From positions 62,001 through 126,000 of the forward strand of contig CAKPLY010000001.1 in NCBI GenBank assembly GCA_934167825.1: a stretch of DNA of 64,000 bases, in the 5' to 3' direction. The position numbers and the translations under genes are program-made. Of the stretch, positions 1 through 7,583 are shown piece after piece. The DNA is from an uncultured Bacilli bacterium (GTDB lineage: Bacteria > Bacillota_I > Bacilli_A > RF39 > UBA660). The first letter of the stretch is position 1, and every line of letters begins with the position of its first letter. The notes beneath the pieces were generated by a model. The model did no database searches and was not told where the DNA came from. It saw nothing but the letters and a program-made list of their open reading frames with translations.

Positions 1-372
1 AAGATGCTTGAAGAAATATTCCATGTAAAGGAATATGATATGGTACTTACTTATAAGATGTATGAACAGGTTGCAAAGACATTTAATAAGGAAGAAATAA
101 ATAAGTATTTAAAGAATATATATAGCGATAGTAAATATTATTTATATAACAAGAGTATTCATATTTATAGTGATTATTATGAATACTCTAAGTTAGTTAT
201 AAATAACTCTAATCTTAAGATTAAGACTAATATTAATAATTCTATATTCTTTAAGGATATAAATAATTATTGTGATAATATATTTATATGTGATTTTAAT
301 AATAAGGATTATTTTTGGTTAGATAAGGTAATAAAAAAAGATGAATGTAAGAAAGAGGAAGTAGTAAGATAG
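1..372 (+). CDS. Unknown protein, C-terminal part
   Basis: The frame is open from the first base of the window to a TAG at 370-372. The first ATG (position 4) has no visible ribosome binding site because the window begins there, so this is probably the tail of a longer gene. The 122 visible residues are rich in Asn, Lys, Tyr and Ile with no signal peptide, membrane segment or motif I recognise. The charged end (KKDECKKEEVVR) looks like a cytosolic terminus. No function can be assigned. Confidence 0.55.
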   Translation, partial: KMLEEIFHVKEYDMVLTYKMYEQVAKTFNKEEINKYLKNIYSDSKYYLYNKSIHIYSDYYEYSKLVINNSNLKIKTNINNSIFFKDINNYCDNIFICDFNNKDYFWLDKVIKKDECKKEEVVR

Positions 373-458
373 ATGTGTTAATTTATAAAAAAGAATAGAC
401 AATAAGAAGAAAATTTAGTAAAATAAATATTAGTAGTTAAAAAAATAATTAAAAATTA

Positions 459-481
459 GTATATAAGAAATTCTTACATAC
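459..481. promoter_or_regulatory. Palindromic operator upstream of fic
   Basis: A near-perfect palindrome with 11-base arms, GTATATAAGAA and TTCTTACATAC, around one central base. It lies just upstream of a -10-like TATAAT (488-493), where the -35 element would be expected. A second, better copy of the same palindrome lies inside rhuM (1499-1521). I infer an autoregulatory site for the Fic/RhuM cassette. Confidence 0.55.
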
Positions 482-525
482 TTTACGTATAATGGAATAT
501 AAAAAGTGTTATGGAGGTAATTTAA

Positions 526-1266
526 GTGGAAGTAGCAAGAGTAAAACAAGCGTTAATAGAACAAAGAAAAATAAATTTATCAGGTAATTTATATCATAAG
601 ACACAACTTGATTTTGCTTATAATACTAATCATATCGAGGGTTCTACTATAACACCTGATGAAACTGCTAGTATATATGATACAGGAACTATTTTAACTA
701 GTGAGAATAAAATTATTGTTTTAAAAGATGCCACAGAAACAAAAAATCATTTTACTTTATTTAAATATATGCTAGATACAATAGATGAAAAACTAAATGA
801 AGATATGATAAAGAAATTTCATTTTATTTTAAAAGATGGAACTTTAACGGATGAAGAAAAAGTATGGTTTAATGTTGGAGAATATAAAAAGATAAAGAAT
901 TTTGTAGGTAATATTACAACTTCTTTACCAAGTGAAGTATCAAAAGATATGATGGAATTATTAAAGTGGTATGATAGTATAGATAAAAAGACTATTTTAG
1001 ATATAATAGAGTTTCATGTAAGATTTGAAATGATACATCCTTTTCAAGATGGAAATGGTAGAGTTGGTAGAATGATAATGTTTAGAGAATGTTTATATAA
1101 TGATATAATGCCTTTCTTCATTGAAGAGAGAAACAAAGAGTTTTATATACGTGGTATAAAGGAATATCAAAATAATAATGATAAAAATTATTTAATAGAT
1201 ACATGTTTAAATAGTCAAGATAATTATGAAAAGATGGTTAATTATTTTCTTTTAGAAGATAAATAA
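526..1266 (+). CDS. Fic family protein (class II-like)
   Basis: Fic domain enzyme of 246 aa, expected to transfer AMP (or another nucleotide moiety) onto a target protein hydroxyl. The catalytic loop HPFQDGNGRVGR lies at residues 171-182 with the catalytic His171 and phosphate-binding GNGR. An N-terminal TNHIEG at residues 34-39 matches the inhibitory helix motif (S/T)xxxE(G/N), with Glu38 as the auto-inhibitory residue, so the enzyme should be self-restrained. The start is GTG at 526, preceded by GGAGG at 513-517; the ATG at 511 reads straight into a stop. It is followed after 28 bases by rhuM, suggesting one transcript. Fic/RhuM pairs are common in accessory toxin-like or phage-defence-like islands, but the target here is unknown. 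Confidence 0.9.
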   Translation: MEVARVKQALIEQRKINLSGNLYHKTQLDFAYNTNHIEGSTITPDETASIYDTGTILTSENKIIVLKDATETKNHFTLFKYMLDTIDEKLNEDMIKKFHFILKDGTLTDEEKVWFNVGEYKKIKNFVGNITTSLPSEVSKDMMELLKWYDSIDKKTILDIIEFHVRFEMIHPFQDGNGRVGRMIMFRECLYNDIMPFFIEERNKEFYIRGIKEYQNNNDKNYLIDTCLNSQDNYEKMVNYFLLEDK

Positions 1267-1294
1267 ACTATATTATGCAAGGAGGTAAACTTTT

Positions 1295-2311
1295 ATGCAA
1301 ACATTACAAATAAAAAACTCAACAGCAGAATTTTTGATATTTTCAAAACAAAATAAAGAAAAGACAATAGAAGTACTTGTTGATGATGAATCAGTTTGGC
1401 TTAGTCAAAAATTAATGGCTGAACTTTTTGGGACAACAAGAAATAATATAACAATGCATCTTAATAATATTTTTCGTGAAGAATTAAATGAAAATTCAGT
1501 ATGTAAGGATTCCTTACATACTGCTAGTGATGGCAAGAGTTATAAAACAAAATATTATAATTTAGATGCTATTATTGCAGTTGGATTTAAAGTCAATAGT
1601 AAAAGGGCAATAGATTTTAGATTATGGGCTATTAATGTTTTAAAACAATATTCAGTTAAGGGTTATGTATTAGATAAAGAGAGATTAAAAAATGGTTCTT
1701 TTCTTGATGAAAATTATTTTAACGAATTATTACAAGAAATTAGAGAAATAAGAATTAGTGAAAGAAATTTTTATCAAAAGATTACTGATATATATGCAAC
1801 AAGTTTAGACTATAATTCACAATCACCATTAACACAAGAATTTTTTAAAACAGTTCAAAATAAAATGCACTATGCTACTCATGGAAATACTGCAGCAGAG
1901 GTTATAATGAATCGTGCAGATTATAAAAAAACTCATATGGGATTAACAAGTTGGAAAAATGCTCCTGATGGCAAAATAATTGCTGCCGATGTTGTAGTTG
2001 CAAAAAACTATTTAACTAAAGAAGAACTTAAATCATTAGAAAGAATCGTCACAATGTATTTGGATTATGCCGAAGATCAAGCTGAAAGACATATTCCAAT
2101 GACTATGGAAGATTGGAAAAATAGACTTGATGTATTCTTACAATTTAATGAAAGGGATGTATTAAATAATCCAGGTAAAATATCTCATAAGGTAGCAGAG
2201 AGTTTTGCATTATCTCAATTTGAGAAATATAGAATTATTCAAGATAAACTATTTGAATCTGATTTTGATAAATTTATGATTGAAATGAAAAAAGATGATA
2301 TTAATAATTAA
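1295..2311 (+). CDS. RhuM family protein
   Basis: 338 aa protein of the RhuM family, named after a gene of Salmonella pathogenicity island 3; its biochemical role is not established. The N-terminal part (about residues 25-60) contains VWLSQKLMAELFGTTRNNI, which reads like a helix-turn-helix. The family core follows (KYYNLDAIIAVGFKVNSKRA, FRLWAINVLKQY), and the C-terminal half carries the TAAEVIMNRADYKK and GLTSWKNAPDG segments. A good ribosome binding site (AAGGAGGT) precedes the ATG. It is translationally close to fic, and the pair looks like a two-gene module. A palindrome matching the one upstream of fic lies inside this ORF at 1499-1521. Confidence 0.88.
   Translation: MQTLQIKNSTAEFLIFSKQNKEKTIEVLVDDESVWLSQKLMAELFGTTRNNITMHLNNIFREELNENSVCKDSLHTASDGKSYKTKYYNLDAIIAVGFKVNSKRAIDFRLWAINVLKQYSVKGYVLDKERLKNGSFLDENYFNELLQEIREIRISERNFYQKITDIYATSLDYNSQSPLTQEFFKTVQNKMHYATHGNTAAEVIMNRADYKKTHMGLTSWKNAPDGKIIAADVVVAKNYLTKEELKSLERIVTMYLDYAEDQAERHIPMTMEDWKNRLDVFLQFNERDVLNNPGKISHKVAESFALSQFEKYRIIQDKLFESDFDKFMIEMKKDDINN
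1499..1521. promoter_or_regulatory. Second copy of the fic/rhuM palindrome, inside rhuM
   Basis: Arms GTATGTAAGGA and TCCTTACATAC are perfectly complementary around one central base. They match the palindrome at 459-481 with only a few changes. The site is intragenic, encoding residues around VCKDSLHT, so it could be an internal operator or roadblock. The role is inferred from the repetition alone. Confidence 0.45.
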
Positions 2312-2396
2312 AAATAAATTTGAGTTTATAGATATCTCACTATAAAAAATCTAAATACAAAATATAAATAAAATATATTATATAAGGAGGTAAAAT

Positions 2397-2606
2397 ATGA
2401 TTTGGGATATATTATATTTAGTTGGGGGATTAATTGTAGGATTTGTTATTGGATTTATAGTAGCAAGAAACTACATGAAGAAATACTTAAAGAAGAATCC
2501 TCCAATTAATGAACAGATGATTAAGACTATGATGAGTTCTATGGGTAGAACTCCTACACAAAAACAAGTTAATCAAATGATGAAACAAATGAATAAATAT
2601 ATGTAA
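2397..2606 (+). CDS. yneF: YneF family (UPF0154) small membrane protein
   Basis: 69 aa protein with one N-terminal membrane helix (LVGGLIVGFVIGFIVARNYM, about residues 8-27). A basic, Met-rich cytosolic tail follows, containing the family segment NPPINEQMIKTMMSSMGR. This is the layout of the YneF/UPF0154 family of Bacillota, whose function is unknown. Start ATG with AAGGAGGT just upstream. It stands alone between rhuM and rpsO and is followed by a hairpin terminator. Confidence 0.9.
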   Translation: MIWDILYLVGGLIVGFVIGFIVARNYMKKYLKKNPPINEQMIKTMMSSMGRTPTQKQVNQMMKQMNKYM

Positions 2607-2634
2607 TACTTACCATAAGGGTAAGTATTTTACA
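2605..2634 (+). terminator. Terminator after yneF
   Basis: Hairpin with arms AATACTTACC (2605-2614) and GGTAAGTATT (2620-2629), followed by a short T-rich tail. It overlaps the yneF stop codon. Confidence 0.7.
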
Positions 2635-2682
2635 TATACATTAAGAAATATTAGATATTTTTTAGAAAGTTTTTAAAAGTAC

Positions 2683-2711
2683 TTGCAATATTTCTTAATT
2701 TAGTGTATTAT
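2683..2711 (+). promoter_or_regulatory. rpsO promoter
   Basis: TTGCAA (2683-2688), a 17-base spacer, then TATTAT (2706-2711). Transcription would start near 2718, exactly at the 5' edge of the structured leader. Confidence 0.7.
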
Positions 2712-2717
2712 TAATAT

Positions 2718-2780
2718 GTTCCTATTTCTTGGTACTTCGTACCTCTTACGAGTACTAGGAAGTAAGGTGTAAAATTATTT
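2718..2780 (+). promoter_or_regulatory. Structured rpsO leader (possible S15 autoregulatory RNA)
   Basis: The predicted transcript begins with an outer stem TTCCTA (2719-2724) / TAGGAA (2756-2761). This encloses a hairpin GGTAC-TTC-GTACC (2731-2743) and a further unpaired arm, giving a junction-like fold ahead of the rpsO ribosome binding site. S15 is known to repress its own mRNA through junction structures that mimic its 16S rRNA site, although leader shapes differ between lineages. Assignment as an S15 leader is by position and shape only. Confidence 0.45.
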
Positions 2781-2795
2781 AAGGAGGAATATAAA

Positions 2796-3065
2796 ATGGC
2801 ATTATCAAAAGAATTAAAAGCTAAGATAGTTAAAGAAAATGCAAGAGATGAAAAAGATACAGGAAGTCCTGAAGTTCAAATTGCACTTTTAACTGCAGAA
2901 ATTAATGCTTTAACAGAACATCTTAAGAATAATAAACAAGATAAACATTCTAAACGTGGACTTTTAATTAAAGTTGGAAAAAGAAGAAGTTTATTAAATT
3001 ATTTACTTGAAAATGATGTTAAGAGATATAGAGCAATTGTTTCTAAACTTGGATTAAGAAAATAA
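2796..3065 (+). CDS. rpsO: 30S ribosomal protein S15
   Basis: 89 aa, the usual length of S15. It has the family signature DTGSPEVQIALLTAEINALT near residue 25 and a conserved C-terminus HSKRGLLIKVGKRRSLLNYL. S15 binds the central domain of 16S rRNA early in 30S assembly. Strong ribosome binding site AAGGAGG before the ATG. The gene is followed by pnp, as in many Bacillota and in Proteobacteria. Confidence 0.98.
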   Translation: MALSKELKAKIVKENARDEKDTGSPEVQIALLTAEINALTEHLKNNKQDKHSKRGLLIKVGKRRSLLNYLLENDVKRYRAIVSKLGLRK

Positions 3066-3084
3066 TTATAATATTTAAAAAAGT

Positions 3085-3110
3085 AGGCACTTATTTTTAA
3101 GTGTCTTTAA
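3085..3110 (+). terminator. Hairpin between rpsO and pnp
   Basis: Arms AGGCACTTA (3085-3093) and TAAGTGTCTT (3098-3107) pair with one G-T wobble and are followed by a weak T-rich stretch. There is no clear promoter between it and pnp, so it may be a partial terminator or an RNA processing site. Confidence 0.5.
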
Positions 3111-3132
3111 ATTTATAAAAAAGGAGTAAAGA

Positions 3133-5301
3133 ATGAATAAAGAAATATTTAAATTAAATTTTAGGGGAAAAGAAATAACTGTAGAAAATGGACAACTTGC
3201 TAAACAAGCTGATGGTGCAGTACTTGTAAGATATGGAGATACTCAAGTTCTTGCGGCATCTGTAATGAGTAAGAATGCTTCTACTGCAGATTTCTTCCCA
3301 CTTACAATAAACTACTTAGAAAAACTATATTCAGTAGGTAAAATACCTGGAGGATTTATTAAAAGAGAAGGAAGACCTACAGAACAAGCAACTTTAGCAT
3401 CTCGTTTAATAGATAGACCTATTAGACCATTATTTGCTGAAGGATTTAGAAATGAAGTACAAGTAGTTGCTATGCCTTTATCAGTAGATCAAGATTCTAC
3501 TGTAGAAATGACTGCACTTTTCGCATCAAGTTTAGCACTAATGATTAGTGATATTCCTTTTGATGGACCAGTAGCAGGAGTAGTAGTAGGAAGAATTGAT
3601 GGTAACTTTGTAATTAATCCTAGTGCTAGCGAGTTAGAAAATAGTGATATAATCTTATCAGTTGCAGGAACTAAAGATGCAATTAATATGGTTGAATCTG
3701 GAAGTAAAGAAGTAAGCGAAGAAGATATGGTTGATGCTTTAATGTTTGGTCACGAAGCAATCAAAGAACTATGTTTATTTGAAGAAGAAATAACTAAAAA
3801 GATAGGTAAAGAAAAAATAGCAGTAGAACTTAAGACATTAGATAAAGAGTTAGTTAGTGAAGTTGAAGAGTTTGCTAGAGAAAAGATGTTAAATGCTATT
3901 CAAATTAAAGATAAGTTAGAAAAATATGCTGCAATAGATAAGGTAAAAGAAGATACTGTATTAGAATTTTCTAATAGATATGAAGGTAATGAAGAAGTTG
4001 AGGCAATACTTAAAGATGTTAAAACTATTACAGATAATATTGAAGCAAACGAAGTTAGAAGACTCATTACTGAAGAACATATAAGACCTGATGGTAGACA
4101 AATGGATGAAATAAGGGATTTATCTGCAGAAGTTGATTTACTAGCAAGAACTCATGGTTCAGCATTATTTACTCGTGGACAAACTCAAGTTCTTTCTATT
4201 ACTACTTTAGGTGCTTTAGGAGAGCATCAAATTCTTGATGGACTAGGTATAGAAGATGAAAAGAGATTTATGCATCACTATAACTTCCCAGCATTCTCAG
4301 TTGGAGAAACTGGAAGATATGGTAGTCCTGGAAGAAGAGAAATAGGACATGGTGCACTTGGAGAACGTGCTTTATCACAAGTAATACCAAGTGAAGAAGA
4401 ATTCCCATATACTATTAGAGTAGTAAGTGAGGTATTAGAAAGTAATGGTTCATCTTCACAAGCATCTATTTGTGCTGGTTGTATGAGTTTAATGGCTGCA
4501 GGTGTACCTATTAAAAGACCAGTTGCAGGTATTGCTATGGGACTAATTACAAAGGATGATAAATATACTATTTTAACTGATATTCAAGGACTTGAAGATC
4601 ACATGGGAGATATGGACTTTAAAGTAGCAGGAACAAGAAATGGTATTTGTGCATTGCAAATGGATATAAAAATTAAAGGTGTAACTAAAGAGATATTAAG
4701 TGAAGCATTAGCGCAAGCTAAGAAGGCAAGATATCAAATACTTGATGTTATGGAAAAAGCAATTCCTGAACCTAGAAAAGAATTATCTAAGTATGCTCCA
4801 AAGATTGAAACATTAAGAATTAATCCAGATAAGATTAAAGATGTTATTGGTCGTGGAGGAGAAATGATTACTAAGATTATCTTAGAATGTAGTAATGTAA
4901 CAAGTGTTAATGATAAAAATGCTGTTAAGGTAGATCTTGAAGATGATGGTAGAGTACTTATCTATCATAATGATAAAGAAATTATAGAAAAAACTAAAAA
5001 GATGATTGAAGATGTTGCAAGAGAAGTAGAGTTTGGTAAAGTATATAATGTTAAAGTTGTTGATATTACTGACTTTGGTGCTTTTGTAGAACTTTGGCCA
5101 GGTTGTGAAGGATTAATACATATATCACAACTTGATACTAAGAGAGTAGAAAAAGTAAGTGATGTAGTAAAAGTTGGAGACGAATTACTTGCTGTTGCTA
5201 CTGGATATGATAAAAAAGGTAAGTTAAATCTTTCTAGAAAAGAATTACTTAAAGAATCTAATACTCCAAAAGAAGAAAAAAAGACTGAAAGTGAAAATTA
5301 A
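3133..5301 (+). CDS. pnp: Polyribonucleotide nucleotidyltransferase (PNPase)
   Basis: 722 aa, full length for PNPase, the phosphorolytic 3'-5' exoribonuclease of the RNA degradosome. It contains two RNase PH-like cores; the second holds SALFTRGQTQVLSITTLG and the catalytic GDMDFKVAGT stretch. A KH domain follows (VIGRGGEMITKII, about residue 571 on), then an S1 domain (KVVDITDFGAFVEL, about residue 636 on). The start has GGAG upstream. PNPase is often co-transcribed with rpsO, as the layout here suggests. Confidence 0.98.
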   Translation: MNKEIFKLNFRGKEITVENGQLAKQADGAVLVRYGDTQVLAASVMSKNASTADFFPLTINYLEKLYSVGKIPGGFIKREGRPTEQATLASRLIDRPIRPLFAEGFRNEVQVVAMPLSVDQDSTVEMTALFASSLALMISDIPFDGPVAGVVVGRIDGNFVINPSASELENSDIILSVAGTKDAINMVESGSKEVSEEDMVDALMFGHEAIKELCLFEEEITKKIGKEKIAVELKTLDKELVSEVEEFAREKMLNAIQIKDKLEKYAAIDKVKEDTVLEFSNRYEGNEEVEAILKDVKTITDNIEANEVRRLITEEHIRPDGRQMDEIRDLSAEVDLLARTHGSALFTRGQTQVLSITTLGALGEHQILDGLGIEDEKRFMHHYNFPAFSVGETGRYGSPGRREIGHGALGERALSQVIPSEEEFPYTIRVVSEVLESNGSSSQASICAGCMSLMAAGVPIKRPVAGIAMGLITKDDKYTILTDIQGLEDHMGDMDFKVAGTRNGICALQMDIKIKGVTKEILSEALAQAKKARYQILDVMEKAIPEPRKELSKYAPKIETLRINPDKIKDVIGRGGEMITKIILECSNVTSVNDKNAVKVDLEDDGRVLIYHNDKEIIEKTKKMIEDVAREVEFGKVYNVKVVDITDFGAFVELWPGCEGLIHISQLDTKRVEKVSDVVKVGDELLAVATGYDKKGKLNLSRKELLKESNTPKEEKKTESEN

Positions 5302-5317
5302 TTTTTTACTTTTTTTC
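5289..5317 (+). terminator. pnp terminator
   Basis: Hairpin AAGTGAAAA (5289-5297) / TTTTTTACTT (5302-5311) with a following T run, overlapping the end of pnp. Confidence 0.65.
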
Positions 5318-5328
5318 TTTTAAATCTA

Positions 5329-5357
5329 TTGATAAAACACTAAAGTTATGATATTAT
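5329..5357 (+). promoter_or_regulatory. Promoter of the first G-tract leader
   Basis: TTGATA (5329-5334), a 17-base spacer, TATTAT (5352-5357). It drives the leader peptide and attenuator in front of the first VP gene. Confidence 0.65.
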
Positions 5358-5415
5358 TTAGATGTATGTTAAAGATATGTGAATTATCACAGATTCTAGA
5401 AAGGAGCCCCTCATC

Positions 5416-5481
5416 ATGAATAAATTAAATTTTATGAATTATAACATTTATGCTATCGGGGGGGGGGCAATTAACATATAA
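5416..5481 (+). CDS. Leader peptide 1 with G10 tract
   Basis: A 21-codon ORF (ATG 5416, TAA 5479-5481) with an excellent ribosome binding site AAAGGAG. Its last 13 residues, YNIYAIGGGAINI, are identical to those of the leader at 16908, down to most codons. Ten consecutive G bases (5458-5467) sit inside the ORF, which is striking in such AT-rich DNA. With one G fewer the frame would continue from CAA at 5468 for 22 more codons and stop at TAG 5534-5536, inside the downstream terminator. A GCCCC just after the ribosome binding site could pair with the GGGGC end of the tract. I infer a regulatory leader; the peptide itself may not matter. Confidence 0.65.
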   Translation: MNKLNFMNYNIYAIGGGAINI

Positions 5482-5506
5482 AAATAATATATTAACAAAG
5501 AATATA

Positions 5507-5556
5507 ACTATAGATAAAATATCTAGAAATAGATAGTTTTTGTCTATAGTTTTTTT
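5507..5556 (+). terminator. Attenuator/terminator before VP gene 1
   Basis: ACTATAGA (5507-5514) pairs with TCTATAGT (5543-5550), followed by a run of Ts. Inside are TATCTA and TAGATA segments that can pair with each other or with the outer arms, giving mutually exclusive hairpins. The terminator lies between the leader ORF and the large surface-protein gene, so the gene must depend on read-through. The same structure recurs at 16999-17048. Confidence 0.75.
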
Positions 5557-5578
5557 GTGTAAAAAGGAGTTTTAAATA

Positions 5579-7462
5579 ATGAAAAAAGTAATAAATTTTG
5601 TAGACAAGAAAGAATTAATAATAATAACAATACTTACATTTTTAATTGCACTTACAGGACTATTTGCAACGTATGCAATAGATACTAGTTTAAGTTATAA
5701 TGACACCACAGAGTATGATATGTCACTTAATTTTGATTTATCTGCATCTACGAATAAACAAGTAACAATCCAAGCAGGCAAAACAAAATTCTTTGATATA
5801 GATGTTAAAAATAGTAATAATGGTACAATAAAGTATGGTATTGCATACTCTATGGTTACTCCATCAATTTTACCTGATGGAGTAACTATTGCGAAGTCCT
5901 GGAAAAGCGCAAATCCTACAACTGGATTAATTAACGCAAATGTTACATTACCAGTAACTATCGCCGTAGAAAACACGTCATCAACAGATATCACAATATC
6001 ATTATCTATAATAAATGGATATGAAAAAGGTGGAGATTTGATTGTACCTACTAGTAAAACTTTGATAACTGGTGTATATAGAGTAGGGCCACCTCCAGAA
6101 CCAAATACTCCTGTATTAACAGATGCTTTAATACCTGTTACTTACAATGATTCTACTTCAACTTGGGTGAAGGCAGATTCGACAAACAATAATAATTCGT
6201 GGTATAACTATAAAAACAAAATATGGGCAAATGCAGTATTAGTATCATCTACAAATCGTAGTACATACCAGTCTGCAAGTGCAGGAACAACTATAGCAGA
6301 CGTAGATATCTTAGCATTTTATGTATGGATACCAAGATATAAATATAAAGTATGGAATAAAGATAAAATAATGGGTACACAAAGTTATAATGCACAAACT
6401 GAAGGTATAGATATAGTTTTTGAAGAAGATATTGATTCTACTGGTACAATAAGTTGTACATATAGTTATGAAGCACCATCAAATACTGCAGGAAGTCCAA
6501 ATGAAACTTGTGCAGGAAGTAATGGAAATTACTATACTCATCCAGCGTTTACTTTTGGTGATCAAGAGCTAACAGGATTTTGGATGGGAAAGTTTGAATT
6601 GTCTAGTAGTGATCCTGCGACTGGTTCATCATATGGTGGATCATATAGTACTACACTAACTCCAAGAATATTACCAAATGTAACATCATGGAGATATAAT
6701 AATTTATCAAGTTATTGGAAAGTAATATATGATATGCAAGTAAGTAATAATATATATGGACTACCAACCTCAAGAACAAATACCGATTCACATATGCTTA
6801 CTAATATGGAGTGGGGAGCAGTAGCATATCTAACTAATTCAAAATATGGAAGATGTACAAATGGAAGTTGTACAGAAGTATCAATTAATGGTGCATGGGA
6901 TAATAGTGATGGTGGTTCTAACTATTATACGTATTATACAACAAAAACTGGTTGTGGTCCAATATCAAGTGGAAGTACAAGTTCTGGAACAACATGTAAT
7001 GCATATAATACAACATTAGGACAAATGGCATCCACTACAGGTAATGTATATGGAATATATGATATGTCCGGAGGTTCAGATGAATTAGTGATGGGTAATA
7101 TATCAAGTGAAAGTGGAATATCGTATACATATAATGCAGGTTACACAGGTTCTTACTTTACATATAGTACAGATACAGCAAAATATCTAATACCATATGC
7201 ATACGGAACAACAAGAAATGACCAAACAGCATATAATAGAGGAAGACTAGGAGATGCAACAAGTGAAGTAGTATCTAGAGCAAGTTATGGATGGTATAGT
7301 GATAGTGCTAATTTCCCTTTTAGTAGTGAGTCGTGGTTTAAACGTGGAGGCACTTTTTATTATGATTCTGGTATAACTGGAATTTTTACTTTTACTGCAG
7401 AAGGTGGTGCTGAGGGATTTGAACATTATTCAACCCGTGCTGCTCTCTCTATAGCAAACTAA
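5579..7462 (+). CDS. Surface protein VP1, FGE/C-type-lectin-like, variable tail
   Basis: 627 aa. A short basic N-terminus and one membrane helix (about residues 12-34) are followed by a Thr/Ser/Asn-rich extracellular part. A large domain (about 181-627) is shared with the proteins at 17072 and 60277. That domain carries motifs in the order of the formylglycine-generating-enzyme/C-type-lectin fold: FWMGKFELS, MLTNMEWGAVAYL, GNVYGIYDMSGG, SWFKRGG and a final STRAALSIA. The family's catalytic Cys pattern is not evident, so a binding rather than enzymatic role is likely. The last ~58 residues diverge sharply from the paralogs whereas the preceding ~150 are near-identical. That pattern is typical of a hypervariable ligand-binding tip. 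Start ATG with AAAGGAG upstream; it is preceded by a leader/attenuator module. Confidence 0.8.
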   Translation: MKKVINFVDKKELIIITILTFLIALTGLFATYAIDTSLSYNDTTEYDMSLNFDLSASTNKQVTIQAGKTKFFDIDVKNSNNGTIKYGIAYSMVTPSILPDGVTIAKSWKSANPTTGLINANVTLPVTIAVENTSSTDITISLSIINGYEKGGDLIVPTSKTLITGVYRVGPPPEPNTPVLTDALIPVTYNDSTSTWVKADSTNNNNSWYNYKNKIWANAVLVSSTNRSTYQSASAGTTIADVDILAFYVWIPRYKYKVWNKDKIMGTQSYNAQTEGIDIVFEEDIDSTGTISCTYSYEAPSNTAGSPNETCAGSNGNYYTHPAFTFGDQELTGFWMGKFELSSSDPATGSSYGGSYSTTLTPRILPNVTSWRYNNLSSYWKVIYDMQVSNNIYGLPTSRTNTDSHMLTNMEWGAVAYLTNSKYGRCTNGSCTEVSINGAWDNSDGGSNYYTYYTTKTGCGPISSGSTSSGTTCNAYNTTLGQMASTTGNVYGIYDMSGGSDELVMGNISSESGISYTYNAGYTGSYFTYSTDTAKYLIPYAYGTTRNDQTAYNRGRLGDATSEVVSRASYGWYSDSANFPFSSESWFKRGGTFYYDSGITGIFTFTAEGGAEGFEHYSTRAALSIAN

Positions 7463-7469
7463 CACATTA

Positions 7470-7503
7470 GGACTTATACTTTTATGTATAGTCTCTTTCT
7501 TTT
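7470..7503 (+). terminator. Terminator after VP gene 1
   Basis: GGACTTATAC pairs with GTATAGTC around a short loop, followed by a pyrimidine-rich T tail. Confidence 0.6.
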
Positions 7504-7583
7504 ATTAAATTATTAGAAATATATTTGTTCTTACTTGTAATTATTTGTTAATTATTATATAATTAAGTTATAAAGGAGACTAA

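Noticed and set aside
5458..5467. G10 tract as an assembly or sequencing artefact
   Set aside because: The same ten-G tract occurs in a second locus with conserved flanks and a preserved alternative frame, which an error would not reproduce. Exact length could still be miscalled.
5458..5467. G-quadruplex
   Set aside because: A single G10 run has no spaced G-triplets, so an intramolecular quadruplex is unlikely; intermolecular forms cannot be judged.
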